Assembly (NCBI RefSeq): GCF_900312975.1
Contig: NZ_LT990039.1
Coordinates: forward strand, 2,232,001 to 2,296,000
Length of the DNA: 64,000 nucleotides
Reading direction: 5' to 3'
DNA from: Massilistercora timonensis
GTDB lineage: Bacteria > Bacillota > Clostridia > Lachnospirales > Lachnospiraceae
Numbering within the stretch: position 1 is the stretch's first letter; each line of letters opens with the position of its first letter. Made by a program: the position numbers and the translations under genes. Of the stretch, positions 16,630 to 24,873 are shown one piece after another. Below the pieces are notes generated by a model. It worked only from the letters and a program-made list of their open reading frames with translations, made no database searches and was not told where the DNA came from.

Positions 16630-16658
16630 TTTACATTAATAGGGAAAAACAGTACAAT
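16630..16658 (+). promoter_or_regulatory. Promoter of the SGNH/MBOAT cluster
   Basis: TTTACA (16630-16635), 17-base spacer, TACAAT (16653-16658), 25 bases before the ATG at 16684. Confidence 0.7.
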
Positions 16659-16683
16659 ATCACCTGGTGAAAAAGGAGAGATT

Positions 16684-17481
16684 ATGAGGCACTTAGAGAG
16701 ATCCCGGCGGAAAAGGCCGGGGGAGAGCGATAAAATTTTAAGATTTGCCGTGGCTGCGGTCCTGCTTTTATTTCTTGTGGCAGGTATCGTGGTGGCGGTC
16801 CGGCTTATGAATCCCAGGGTAGACGCTACCGAGGGGAGAAAGCGGCTGGAGGAAGTGGCCAGCGCGGACGTGCAGGAAATCGATGCGAAGATCCAGGAGC
16901 TGGAGGCGGAGGAGCGGAAGGAGAAGCGGGAAGCTGAGGACCGTTCCTACAATGAGATCTTTGCAGGGACTCTGCTTCTGGGGGACTCTGTGAGTCAGGG
17001 ACTCTATGAATTCGGGATCATGAATGAATCTCTCGTGATCGCCCAGAAGGGCATCGGCGTATGCGGCGTGGGCAGAGATGGCCTGAAGGAATGTGAAGAC
17101 CGGGTGATCAGCGCAAATCCGGCGAAGCTGTTCCTGGCCGTCGGGATGAACGATCTGAAGGCGGCCAGGGGCAATGCGGACACCTTCGAGGAAGATTACC
17201 GCTCTGTGCTCCAGGAGATCGAGAAAGCCCTTCCGGATACAGAGATCTATATAAACAGCATTCTTCCGGTTCAGTCTAAGGTGATCGAGGAGAACAGCGA
17301 CTACGGGAACATCCCGGAGTTTAATGAGAGACTGGCCAGGCTCTGTGAAGAAGAGGGCGCGGTATTTATTGACAATACAGATCTGGTGAAGGATGAATAT
17401 TATACTGCCGATGGGATACATATGTCCCCGGATTATTATCCCGGCTGGGTGGATCACATGGCGGAGGTGGCAAAGCTGTGA
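16684..17481 (+). CDS. Membrane-anchored SGNH/GDSL-type hydrolase
   Basis: 265 residues: a basic cytoplasmic start, one N-terminal helix ('FAVAAVLLLFLVAGIVVAV', about 23-42), a short charged helix, then an outer SGNH esterase domain. Seen: block I 'GDSVSQG' (Gly100, Asp101, Ser102 nucleophile), block III 'GMNDL' (Gly154, Asn156), block V 'DGIHMSP' (Asp243, His246). All four catalytic positions are present. It probably adds or removes acyl groups on a surface glycan. The next gene starts on the overlapping GTGA, and an MBOAT and a DHHW protein follow, which supports that role. Confidence 0.88.
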   Translation: MRHLERSRRKRPGESDKILRFAVAAVLLLFLVAGIVVAVRLMNPRVDATEGRKRLEEVASADVQEIDAKIQELEAEERKEKREAEDRSYNEIFAGTLLLGDSVSQGLYEFGIMNESLVIAQKGIGVCGVGRDGLKECEDRVISANPAKLFLAVGMNDLKAARGNADTFEEDYRSVLQEIEKALPDTEIYINSILPVQSKVIEENSDYGNIPEFNERLARLCEEEGAVFIDNTDLVKDEYYTADGIHMSPDYYPGWVDHMAEVAKL

Positions 17482-17963
17482 GAAAGAGAAGTGGATTCGA
17501 TATAATAGACTTTGCCAAATACGGCATGATCGTGATCATCATCGCCTACGTGGTATTTCTGCTCATGCGGGAGGGCGGCGACGCGCCCCTTGAGACAGTG
17601 GAGAAAAATGTCCTGGAGGCGGTATCCACAGAAGGAATGGAGAAGGCCGGTACCCAGGACATCAAAAGATATTACGGGCTGAACCCGGAAGACTACAGAG
17701 GGGTCGCCCTGTACCTGCCGGACGACGTGATGGGCGTCAACGAGGTGCTGATCGTGCGCCTGGCGGACGAAGCCCAGGAAGAACCGGTGACAGAAGCGGC
17801 ACAGAAGCGCCTGGACACCCAGAAGGAAAGCTTTGAGGGATACGGCGTGGAACAGACGAAACTTCTGAATGACGCTGTTCTGGAGAGTAAAGGGGATTAT
17901 GTGATCCTGATCGTCTCCGGGAAGGCGCAGGCAGGTGACGAAGCCTTTAAGAAAAGTTTGTAG
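17478..17963 (+). CDS. DUF4358 domain protein
   Basis: A 161-residue protein with one N-terminal membrane helix ('YGMIVIIIAYVVFLLM', about 14-29) and an outer domain of the DUF4358 type: 'YYGLNPEDYRGVALYLPDDVMGVNEVL' region and C-terminal 'DAVLESKGDYVILIVSG'. The start is GTG overlapping the previous stop by 4 bases (GTGA), so translation is coupled. DUF4358 genes often sit next to MBOAT and SGNH genes in Clostridia; a role as an accessory of acyl transfer is an inference only. Confidence 0.82.
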   Translation: MRKRSGFDIIDFAKYGMIVIIIAYVVFLLMREGGDAPLETVEKNVLEAVSTEGMEKAGTQDIKRYYGLNPEDYRGVALYLPDDVMGVNEVLIVRLADEAQEEPVTEAAQKRLDTQKESFEGYGVEQTKLLNDAVLESKGDYVILIVSGKAQAGDEAFKKSL

Positions 17964-17979
17964 TTGAGGGACAAAAGAA

Positions 17980-19383
17980 ATGCTTTTCAGCAGTATATTA
18001 TTTTTATTTACATTTTTGCCGGTTACATTGATCCTTTATTATCTTGCCCCCGGCAAATTGAAAAATGTAGTGCTTCTGGCTGCCAGCCTGGTCTTCTATG
18101 CCTGGGGCGAGCCGGTCTACATTTTTCTGATGATCTTTTCCATCTTATTTAACTATATCTCCGGCCTGGACGTGGCCCGCAACCTTGGGAACGCCGGGAA
18201 GGCCAGGAAGAGCATCGTCTTTAATATTGTGGTAAATATGTGTATCCTGGGATTTTTCAAATATGAAGGATTCCTGCTGGGCAGCCTGAATGCGATCCTG
18301 CCTGTAGATATCCCTTACCGGGAACTGCCGCTTCCCATAGGGATTTCTTTCTATACCTTCCAGACCCTGTCCTACGTGATCGACGTGTACCGGGGAAATG
18401 TCCGGGTGCAGAGAAACCTTCTGGATTTCGCCCTCTATGTGACCATGTTCCCTCAGCTGATCGCCGGTCCTATCGTAAAATACGCGGATATAGCCCGGCA
18501 GCTTCGCAGCAGAAGTATGGGCTGGGGAAAATTTGGCGACGGTGTGATGTATTTTATCCGGGGGCTTTCCAAGAAGGTGCTCCTGGCTAACACCATCGGT
18601 ATGGTGTTCAATGACGTGGCGGCTCTCGGAGCGGGAGAGACATCCGCTTTAAGCGCCTGGCTTGGGTGCGCCGCTTACACCTTCCAGATTTATTTTGACT
18701 TCAGCGGATATTCGGACATGGCTATTGGCCTGGGAAAAATGTTCGGGTTTGAGTTCCGCCCCAACTTCAATTATCCCTATATCTCCAAAAATATCACGGA
18801 ATTCTGGCGCAGATGGCATATTTCCCTGAGCACCTGGTTTAAAGAATACGTTTACATTCCCCTGGGAGGGAACCGGGTAAGCCCTGCAAAACATATCCGC
18901 AATATCATGGCGGTGTGGCTTCTGACAGGCCTGTGGCATGGGGCGGCCTGGAACTTTGTGTTCTGGGGATTGTACTACGGGATCCTGCTTCTGATCGAGA
19001 AATATTTCCTGAGCCATATCCTGGCCAAACTTCCGGGAGTGGTGGAACATCTCTACAGCATCGTCCTGGTGATGATCGGCTGGGTGTTCTTCTTCAGTCC
19101 CACCCTTGGCGACGCCTTTGGATACCTTGGCCTGATGGCGGGGAGCGGCTGCGGACTGGCGGACCGGCAGGGGCTTTACCTTCTGGTGAGCAATGGGCCG
19201 GTGTGGGTGCTTCTGATCTTATGTTCCACCCCCGTCCTTCACCGGGCGTATGAGAAATTGATCTACGGAGGGAAGCGGGAGAGGATCCGGATCAACGCCC
19301 TGGTATACCTGGGGTTATTCCTTCTGTGCATAGCCTATCTGGTAACGGAATCCTACAACCCCTTCCTGTATTTTCGCTTCTAG
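17980..19383 (+). CDS. MBOAT-family O-acyltransferase (AlgI/PatA-like)
   Basis: Polytopic membrane protein, 467 residues, expected to pass acyl (probably acetyl) groups from a cytoplasmic donor across the membrane. Seen: 'LVFYAWGEPVYIFLM' near the N-terminus, 'PIGISFYTFQTLSYVID', 'FPQLIAGPI', 'ITEFWRRWHISLSTW' and the catalytic 'GLWHGAAWNFVFWG' with His320. About eleven hydrophobic helices. Its partner in known systems is an SGNH/AlgJ-X protein; both types flank it here (16684 and 19520). Confidence 0.92.
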   Translation: MLFSSILFLFTFLPVTLILYYLAPGKLKNVVLLAASLVFYAWGEPVYIFLMIFSILFNYISGLDVARNLGNAGKARKSIVFNIVVNMCILGFFKYEGFLLGSLNAILPVDIPYRELPLPIGISFYTFQTLSYVIDVYRGNVRVQRNLLDFALYVTMFPQLIAGPIVKYADIARQLRSRSMGWGKFGDGVMYFIRGLSKKVLLANTIGMVFNDVAALGAGETSALSAWLGCAAYTFQIYFDFSGYSDMAIGLGKMFGFEFRPNFNYPYISKNITEFWRRWHISLSTWFKEYVYIPLGGNRVSPAKHIRNIMAVWLLTGLWHGAAWNFVFWGLYYGILLLIEKYFLSHILAKLPGVVEHLYSIVLVMIGWVFFFSPTLGDAFGYLGLMAGSGCGLADRQGLYLLVSNGPVWVLLILCSTPVLHRAYEKLIYGGKRERIRINALVYLGLFLLCIAYLVTESYNPFLYFRF

Positions 19384-19464
19384 GAGGAACCGGGGAAATT
19401 AATCATTATGTAACGGAAAATTAACAAAAATGTAATACATTGCCGTTATATTATAACAGAATGT

Positions 19465-19504
19465 AGTCAGGGGCTGTGGAATCTAAAAGAAACAGCCCCT
19501 GACT
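19465..19504 (+). promoter_or_regulatory. Strong leader hairpin before the DHHW gene
   Basis: A perfect 13-base stem AGTCAGGGGCTGT/ACAGCCCCTGACT with a 14-base loop, ending 16 bases before the ATG. No T run follows, so it is not a typical terminator; the ribosome site AGGAGAAG lies just after it. The region 19384-19464 is AT-rich (TATATTATAAC) and may hold an internal promoter. Confidence 0.6.
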
Positions 19505-19519
19505 GCTCAGGAGAAGAGA

Positions 19520-20698
19520 ATGAGCCAAAGACAAAGGAAGAGACAAAGGCAGAAACGCAGCAGGAAGATCATGGCGCTCCTTTTTATCGGAGTGACTGCG
19601 CTTATCTGCCTCGCTAACTTTATAGCGAAAGATAAGGAATCTTCGGAGAAGGAGAACCGTATGCTGACCCAGAAGCCTGCGGTTACCTGGTCCGGGATCG
19701 AGAGCGGGCGGTTTATGAGCCAGTACGAGTCCTATAAGTCCGACCAGTTTGCCGGTCGGGATCTGTGGGTGTCTCTTAAGACCTCCGTGGATCTCTTGTC
19801 CGGGAAGCGGGAGTCCAACGGGGTGTTCAAGGGGAAAGACCACTATCTTCTGGAAGAGATCAAGACGCCGGGAGAACAGACGGAGAAGAACCTGGAGGCC
19901 ATCCGGGCCTTCGCCGGCCGGTATCCCAAGATCCCCTTCTATATTGCGCTTGCACCCAACGCGGCCAACATCCTGTCAGACAAGCTTCCACTCCTGGCAG
20001 TGACCAAGGACCAGGAGAAACAGTTCCAGAAGATCCGGGAGAGCCTGGGGTCAGATGTGACCTGGGTGGATCTTCAGAAAGCGCTGGAAAGTCATAAGGA
20101 AGAAGACCTTTATTACCGGACGGATCATCACTGGACCAGCCAGGGGGCATACTATGGATACGAGGCGCTGGCGGCAGCAATGAAGCTTGATACTTCCAAG
20201 GCGCCCGGGATGAAGCCTTATGCGGTGACAGGAGATTTCAACGGGGCCCTGTCGTCCACCAGCGGATACGAGGGTGGTTACCGGGAGCCCATCTATGTCT
20301 ATGGGACAGAAGATCCTGCCGATCAGGTGCAGGTGGTGGTCAACTACACCGATGAGCAGCGCAAGACTGCTACATTTTACGATCCTTCCAAGCTGGATGA
20401 GAAGGATAAATACGCTGTGTTTTTCGGCGGGAATTACGGCAAGATCGACATCCGGACAACGGCGGATTCCACGGCGAGGCTTCTGGTCTTTAAGGATTCC
20501 TACGCCAACTGCCTGGTGCCTTTTCTGGCCCCGTATTACCGGGAGATCGTGATGATCGACCCCAGATATTACTACGGAGATATTGAGCAGGAAATGTCGG
20601 ATTACTCTTTTGATCAGGCGCTTTTCCTGTATAATGGAAATACCTTTGTGGAGGACAACAGTATTAGCGGAGTGTTGAGCGATGGTACGGCTGAATAA
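19520..20698 (+). CDS. DHHW-family (AlgX/AlgJ-like) acyl-transfer protein
   Basis: 392 residues: very basic cytoplasmic start (Arg/Lys/Gln, 1-16), one membrane helix ('IMALLFIGVTALICLANFI', about 17-35) and an outer SGNH-like domain. Seen: the family-naming 'TDHHWTSQGA' with Asp202-His203-His204-Trp205, and downstream 'LLVFKDSYANCLVPFLAPYY' with the Ser typical of the second SGNH block in this family. It is the likely outer acceptor of acyl groups moved by the MBOAT. Its last 17 bases overlap the start of the next gene. Confidence 0.88.
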   Translation: MSQRQRKRQRQKRSRKIMALLFIGVTALICLANFIAKDKESSEKENRMLTQKPAVTWSGIESGRFMSQYESYKSDQFAGRDLWVSLKTSVDLLSGKRESNGVFKGKDHYLLEEIKTPGEQTEKNLEAIRAFAGRYPKIPFYIALAPNAANILSDKLPLLAVTKDQEKQFQKIRESLGSDVTWVDLQKALESHKEEDLYYRTDHHWTSQGAYYGYEALAAAMKLDTSKAPGMKPYAVTGDFNGALSSTSGYEGGYREPIYVYGTEDPADQVQVVVNYTDEQRKTATFYDPSKLDEKDKYAVFFGGNYGKIDIRTTADSTARLLVFKDSYANCLVPFLAPYYREIVMIDPRYYYGDIEQEMSDYSFDQALFLYNGNTFVEDNSISGVLSDGTAE

Positions 20699-21416
20699 AT
20701 ATTTAAGTGAAGCCGGCGTCTGCTCCCGCAGAGAGGCAGATCGCCTGATCTTAAGCGGACAGGTGACGGTGGACGGCCAGCGGGCAGTCCCGGGGATGCA
20801 GGTGACAGACAGCCAGGAGGTGCGGGTCGGGAAGAAAGTGATCCGCAGAAAAGAGGAAAAAGTGATACTGGCTTTCTACAAGCCGGCAGGGATCGTATGT
20901 ACAGAAGAACGGCGGGAGCGTAACAGCACCGCCCGTTTTCTCAATTATCCGGTGCGCGTCACTTATGCGGGACGGCTGGACAAGGATTCCGAGGGGCTTC
21001 TTATCATGACCAACGACGGGGATCTGATCAACAAGATGATGCGGGCCCGCCATTTCCACGAGAAGGAGTACCAGGTGACGGTGGACCGCCCGGTGACAGA
21101 AGAGTTCCTGGAGAGTTTGAGAAAGGGCGTCCACATCACGGACCGGGAGAAAGGACTGGATGCGGTGACCAGGCCCTGCCGGGCAGAGACGGTGGGTAAA
21201 TTTACCTTTCGCATTGTGCTCACTCAGGGACTAAACCGTCAGATCCGGCGAATGTGCCAGGCGTTTGGCTATGAAGTAAAGAAGCTGGTGCGGATCCGGA
21301 TCATGAATATCAGACTGGATGGTCTGAAGCCGGGGGAGTACCGGCCATTGACAGTGCAGGAGGCCAGAGAGTTATATGAACAGACAGAAACAAGAACGGA
21401 TGAAGGAATTAGTTGA
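20682..21416 (+). CDS. 23S rRNA pseudouridine synthase, RluF/RluB type
   Basis: 244 residues. Seen: N-terminal S4 RNA-binding domain ('RLNKYLSEAGVCSRREADRL'), then the RsuA-type catalytic domain with 'YAGRLDKDSEGLLIMTNDG' containing the catalytic Asp, 'HEKEYQVTVDRPVTEEF' and 'LTQGLNRQIRRMCQAFGY'. The HEKEY-type wording is closest to RluF, which acts near U2604 of 23S rRNA; RluB is the alternative. The ATG lies inside the DHHW gene end, and its own end overlaps ligA by 41 bases, so DHHW, this gene, ligA and clpX could be one transcript. Confidence 0.88.
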   Translation: MVRLNKYLSEAGVCSRREADRLILSGQVTVDGQRAVPGMQVTDSQEVRVGKKVIRRKEEKVILAFYKPAGIVCTEERRERNSTARFLNYPVRVTYAGRLDKDSEGLLIMTNDGDLINKMMRARHFHEKEYQVTVDRPVTEEFLESLRKGVHITDREKGLDAVTRPCRAETVGKFTFRIVLTQGLNRQIRRMCQAFGYEVKKLVRIRIMNIRLDGLKPGEYRPLTVQEARELYEQTETRTDEGIS

Positions 21417-23346
21417 TCTTCTGAACCGGGCAGGGAAGGCTTACTACCAGGACGCCCAGGAGATCATGAGCAACTATGAATATGACAGCCTGTACGATGA
21501 ACTGGTAAGCCTTGAGAAGGAGCTGGGGATGACTCTGTCCAACAGCCCTACGGTAAATGTAGGCTACCAGGTGTTGAGCGAACTTCCCAAGGAACGCCAT
21601 GAGGAGCCTATGCTGTCCCTGGATAAGACCAAGGAGGTAGAGGGCTTAAAAGAATTCCTGGGGGACCAGAACGCCCTGCTGTCCTGGAAGATGGACGGCC
21701 TGACCATTGTGCTCACCTATCAGGGCGGGGAACTTAGGAAGGCGGTCACCCGGGGAAATGGTGAAGTGGGCGAGGTGATCACCAACAACGCCCGGGTTTT
21801 CCGCAATATCCCGCTGAAGATCGGATATGAGGGAGAGCTGATCCTCCGGGGGGAAGCGGTGATCGGATACCGGGATTTTGAACGGATCAATGAGGAGATC
21901 ACAGACGTCCAGGCAAAATATAAGAATCCCAGGAATCTCTGCAGCGGCTCTGTGCGCCAGCTGAACAATGAGATCACGGCCCGGCGGAACGTGCGGTTCT
22001 TTGCCTTCGCCCTGGTGCGGGCGTCCGGCGTGGATTTCCACAATTCCAGGGCGGCCCAGATGGAGTGGCTGAAGGAACAGGGCTTTGAAATCGTGGAGTA
22101 TCATATGGTCACAAGAGATACGGTGGAGAGGGAAGTTATTAAATTTTCCGAAAAAATCCCGGAGAATGATTTCCCATCCGACGGACTCGTGCTAATATAT
22201 GATGATATAGAGTATGGTCAGTCTCTGGGGCGGACTGCCAAGTTCCCCCGGGATTCCATCGCCTTTAAGTGGGCGGATGAGACCAGCCGTACCAGGCTTC
22301 TTGAGATTGAATGGAGCCCGTCCAGGACAGGGCTTATCAATCCGGTGGCCATATTCGAACCTGTGGAGCTGGAGGGCACCACAGTAAGTCGGGCAAGCGT
22401 CCACAACATCAGCATCATGGAGGAACTGGAGCTGGGCGTGGGGGATGAGATCGAGGTATACAAAGCCAACATGATCATCCCGCAGATCGCCAGGAACCTG
22501 ACCCGCAGCGGGGTTCGGGATATCCCTGCCGTCTGTCCGGTATGCGGAGGCAAGACCCAGATCCGTCAGGAAGGGAACGCCAAAACCCTCTACTGCACCA
22601 ACCCGGAGTGTCAGGCCAAACATGTGAAGGCATTTACCCTGTTTGTCAGCAGGGACGCCATGAATATTGAGGGGCTTTCTGAGTCCACCCTGGAGAAATT
22701 CATCGCCCGGGGCTTTATCCGGGAGTACGCGGATATCTTCCATCTGGACCGGCACCGGGATGAGATCCAGTCCATGGAAGGCTTTGGAGAGAAATCCTTC
22801 CAGAATCTGGAGGCGAGCATTGAGAAGGCAAGGACCACCACCCTTCCCAGAGTCATTTACGGACTGGGGATCGCTAATATCGGCCTTGCCAATGCCAGGA
22901 TGATCTGCCGGGCTTTCGACTATGAGCTGGACCGGATGCTGGCAGCGGATCAGGAGGATCTAAATGAGATCTCCGGGATCGGAGACGTGATCGCAGGGGC
23001 TTTTGTTGCATATTTCAAAGATCCGGTCCACCGCAGGCAGCTTGAGGATCTTCTGAAAGAGCTGACCATTGTGGAGGAGGAAGGGGCAGGAGCGCCGCAG
23101 ACTCTGGCGGGGCTGACCTTTGTGATCACCGGGAGTGTCACACATTTTGCCAACCGCAGTGAGGTCAAGGCCCTGATCGAGAGTATGGGAGGGAAGGTGA
23201 CAGGATCTGTTACATCTAAGACCGACTATCTCATCAACAATGATGTGGAGTCTACCTCATCGAAGAATAAGAAGGCCAGAGAATTGGGAATTCCCATCCT
23301 TTCAGAAGAAGAATTCCTGGAGATGACACAAGGAGAAGGCCAATAG
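21376..23346 (+). CDS. ligA: NAD+-dependent DNA ligase
   Basis: 656 residues. Seen: N-terminal NMN-binding Ia helices ('YYQDAQEIMSNYEYDSLYDEL'-type start), adenylation motif I 'SWKMDGLTIV' with Lys105 as AMP acceptor, zinc finger cysteines in 'CPVCGG' and 'CTNPECQ', helix-hairpin-helix units, and a C-terminal BRCT domain ('GLTFVITGSVTHFANRSEV'). Motif I is KMDG rather than the usual KxDGxA with Ala/Val, a mild variant. The start at 21376 has GGAGG upstream, inside the previous gene. Essential for joining Okazaki fragments and in repair. Confidence 0.94.
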   Translation: MNRQKQERMKELVDLLNRAGKAYYQDAQEIMSNYEYDSLYDELVSLEKELGMTLSNSPTVNVGYQVLSELPKERHEEPMLSLDKTKEVEGLKEFLGDQNALLSWKMDGLTIVLTYQGGELRKAVTRGNGEVGEVITNNARVFRNIPLKIGYEGELILRGEAVIGYRDFERINEEITDVQAKYKNPRNLCSGSVRQLNNEITARRNVRFFAFALVRASGVDFHNSRAAQMEWLKEQGFEIVEYHMVTRDTVEREVIKFSEKIPENDFPSDGLVLIYDDIEYGQSLGRTAKFPRDSIAFKWADETSRTRLLEIEWSPSRTGLINPVAIFEPVELEGTTVSRASVHNISIMEELELGVGDEIEVYKANMIIPQIARNLTRSGVRDIPAVCPVCGGKTQIRQEGNAKTLYCTNPECQAKHVKAFTLFVSRDAMNIEGLSESTLEKFIARGFIREYADIFHLDRHRDEIQSMEGFGEKSFQNLEASIEKARTTTLPRVIYGLGIANIGLANARMICRAFDYELDRMLAADQEDLNEISGIGDVIAGAFVAYFKDPVHRRQLEDLLKELTIVEEEGAGAPQTLAGLTFVITGSVTHFANRSEVKALIESMGGKVTGSVTSKTDYLINNDVESTSSKNKKARELGIPILSEEEFLEMTQGEGQ

Positions 23347-23362
23347 AAGAAAGGGATCAAAC

Positions 23363-24793
23363 ATGTCTGAATACGAGAACAGAGATGAAGAAGGAATGGA
23401 GAAGGAAATAGAGAAAGCAGAAGGGACCGTGGAGGAAAAGGACGACAGTGAGTATGAGAAGGTCTGCTTCCTCTGCCACCGGCCGGAGAGTGTGGCCGGT
23501 AAGATGATCGAACTTCCCAACAACGTGTGTGTGTGCAGGGACTGTATGCAGAAGAGTTTTGACGCCATGACAAGCGGGCAGATCGATTATTCCCAGCTGA
23601 TGAATAATCTGCCGCCGGGAGTCCAGTTCATGAACCTGTCAGATCTGGAGCAGGCGATCCCCAAACAGCAGAAAGTGAAAAAGAAAAAGGAAGGGGAGGA
23701 GAGAGTCCCGCTGGTGGACTTGAAGAACCTCCCTGCGCCCCATAAGATCAAGGCCAGACTGGACGAATATGTGGTGGGCCAGGAGCACGCCAAGAAGGCC
23801 ATGTCTGTGGCGGTTTACAATCACTATAAACGGGTGGCTACAGATACCATGGATGACATTGAGATCGAGAAGTCCAATATGCTGATGATCGGTCCCACGG
23901 GATCCGGCAAGACCTATCTTGTAAAGACGCTGGCAAGACTTCTGGATGTGCCGCTTGCCATTACGGACGCTACATCCCTGACAGAGGCGGGTTACATAGG
24001 AGATGATATCGAGAGCGTTGTCTCCAAGCTTCTGGCAGCGGCGGACAACGATGTGGAGAAGGCGGAACAGGGGATCATCTTCATCGACGAGATCGACAAG
24101 ATCGCCAAGAAACGCAATTCCAATCAGAGAGATGTAAGCGGCGAGTCGGTGCAGCAGGGGATGTTAAAGCTTCTGGAGGGAAGCGATGTGGAGGTGCCGG
24201 TGGGCGCTAACAGCAAGAACGCCATGGTGCCCCTTACCACGGTAAATACCCGGAACATTCTCTTTATCTGCGGCGGCGCATTCCCGGATCTGGAGGGGAT
24301 CATCAAGGAGCGGCTGACCAAGCAGTCTTCCATTGGATTCGGGGCGGATCTGAAGGATAAATATGACCACGACAAGACTATCCTGGAAAAGGTGACGGTA
24401 GAAGACCTGCGGAACTTTGGGATGATCCCGGAATTCCTGGGGCGTCTTCCCATTATTTTCACCCTGCAGGGAATGAATGAGGACATGCTGGTGAAGATCC
24501 TCAAAGAGCCCAAGAACGCGATCCTGAAGCAGTATCAGAAGCTCCTGGCTCTGGATGAGGTGAAGCTGGAATTTGAAGAGGATGCGCTCACTGCCATCGC
24601 GAAGAAAGCCATGGAGAAGGATACAGGAGCCCGTGCCCTGCGGGCGATTATTGAGGAGTTTATGCTGGATATCATGTATGAGATCCCCAAGGATGACAAT
24701 ATTGGCCAGGTGACCATCACCAGGGCCTATATCGAAGGGACCGGCGGCCCCATCATCACGCTGCGGGGGCAGCAGGTGGCAAGTCTGCCATAA
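23363..24793 (+). CDS. Divergent ClpX-family AAA+ unfoldase
   Basis: 476 residues. Seen: zinc-binding N-domain (Cys35/Cys38 with Cys58/Cys61), Walker A 'GPTGSGKT' (177-184), pore-1 'GYIG' (210-213, GYVG in standard ClpX), Walker B 'IIFIDEID' (238-245), 'FICGGAF', and the ClpP-docking loop 'IGFG' (324-327). It therefore should bind ClpP. It departs from standard ClpX: the RKH loop ('GGRKHP'), which reads ssrA tags, is replaced by 'GANSKNAMVP' (281-290), and a longer acidic N-terminus precedes the zinc domain. It is beside ligA, not clpP or tig. It is probably a second ClpX with other substrates. Confidence 0.88.
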   Translation: MSEYENRDEEGMEKEIEKAEGTVEEKDDSEYEKVCFLCHRPESVAGKMIELPNNVCVCRDCMQKSFDAMTSGQIDYSQLMNNLPPGVQFMNLSDLEQAIPKQQKVKKKKEGEERVPLVDLKNLPAPHKIKARLDEYVVGQEHAKKAMSVAVYNHYKRVATDTMDDIEIEKSNMLMIGPTGSGKTYLVKTLARLLDVPLAITDATSLTEAGYIGDDIESVVSKLLAAADNDVEKAEQGIIFIDEIDKIAKKRNSNQRDVSGESVQQGMLKLLEGSDVEVPVGANSKNAMVPLTTVNTRNILFICGGAFPDLEGIIKERLTKQSSIGFGADLKDKYDHDKTILEKVTVEDLRNFGMIPEFLGRLPIIFTLQGMNEDMLVKILKEPKNAILKQYQKLLALDEVKLEFEEDALTAIAKKAMEKDTGARALRAIIEEFMLDIMYEIPKDDNIGQVTITRAYIEGTGGPIITLRGQQVASLP

Positions 24794-24816
24794 GGAAAAA
24801 ACATAAGAATCAGATT

Positions 24817-24857
24817 GCACCTCATATACTGGAAGAAAGTATATGAGGTGCTTTGTT
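24817..24857 (+). terminator. Hairpin between clpX-like gene and S8 protease
   Basis: A 14-base perfect stem GCACCTCATATACT/AGTATATGAGGTGC (24817-24830/24838-24851), seven-base loop, then TTTGTTT. It fits a rho-independent terminator for the clpX-like gene. It ends only 16 bases before the protease start and its 3' arm contains a GAGGTG ribosome-site-like run, so it may also control the next gene. Confidence 0.7.
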
Positions 24858-24873
24858 TATGGGAGAAGAAGCG

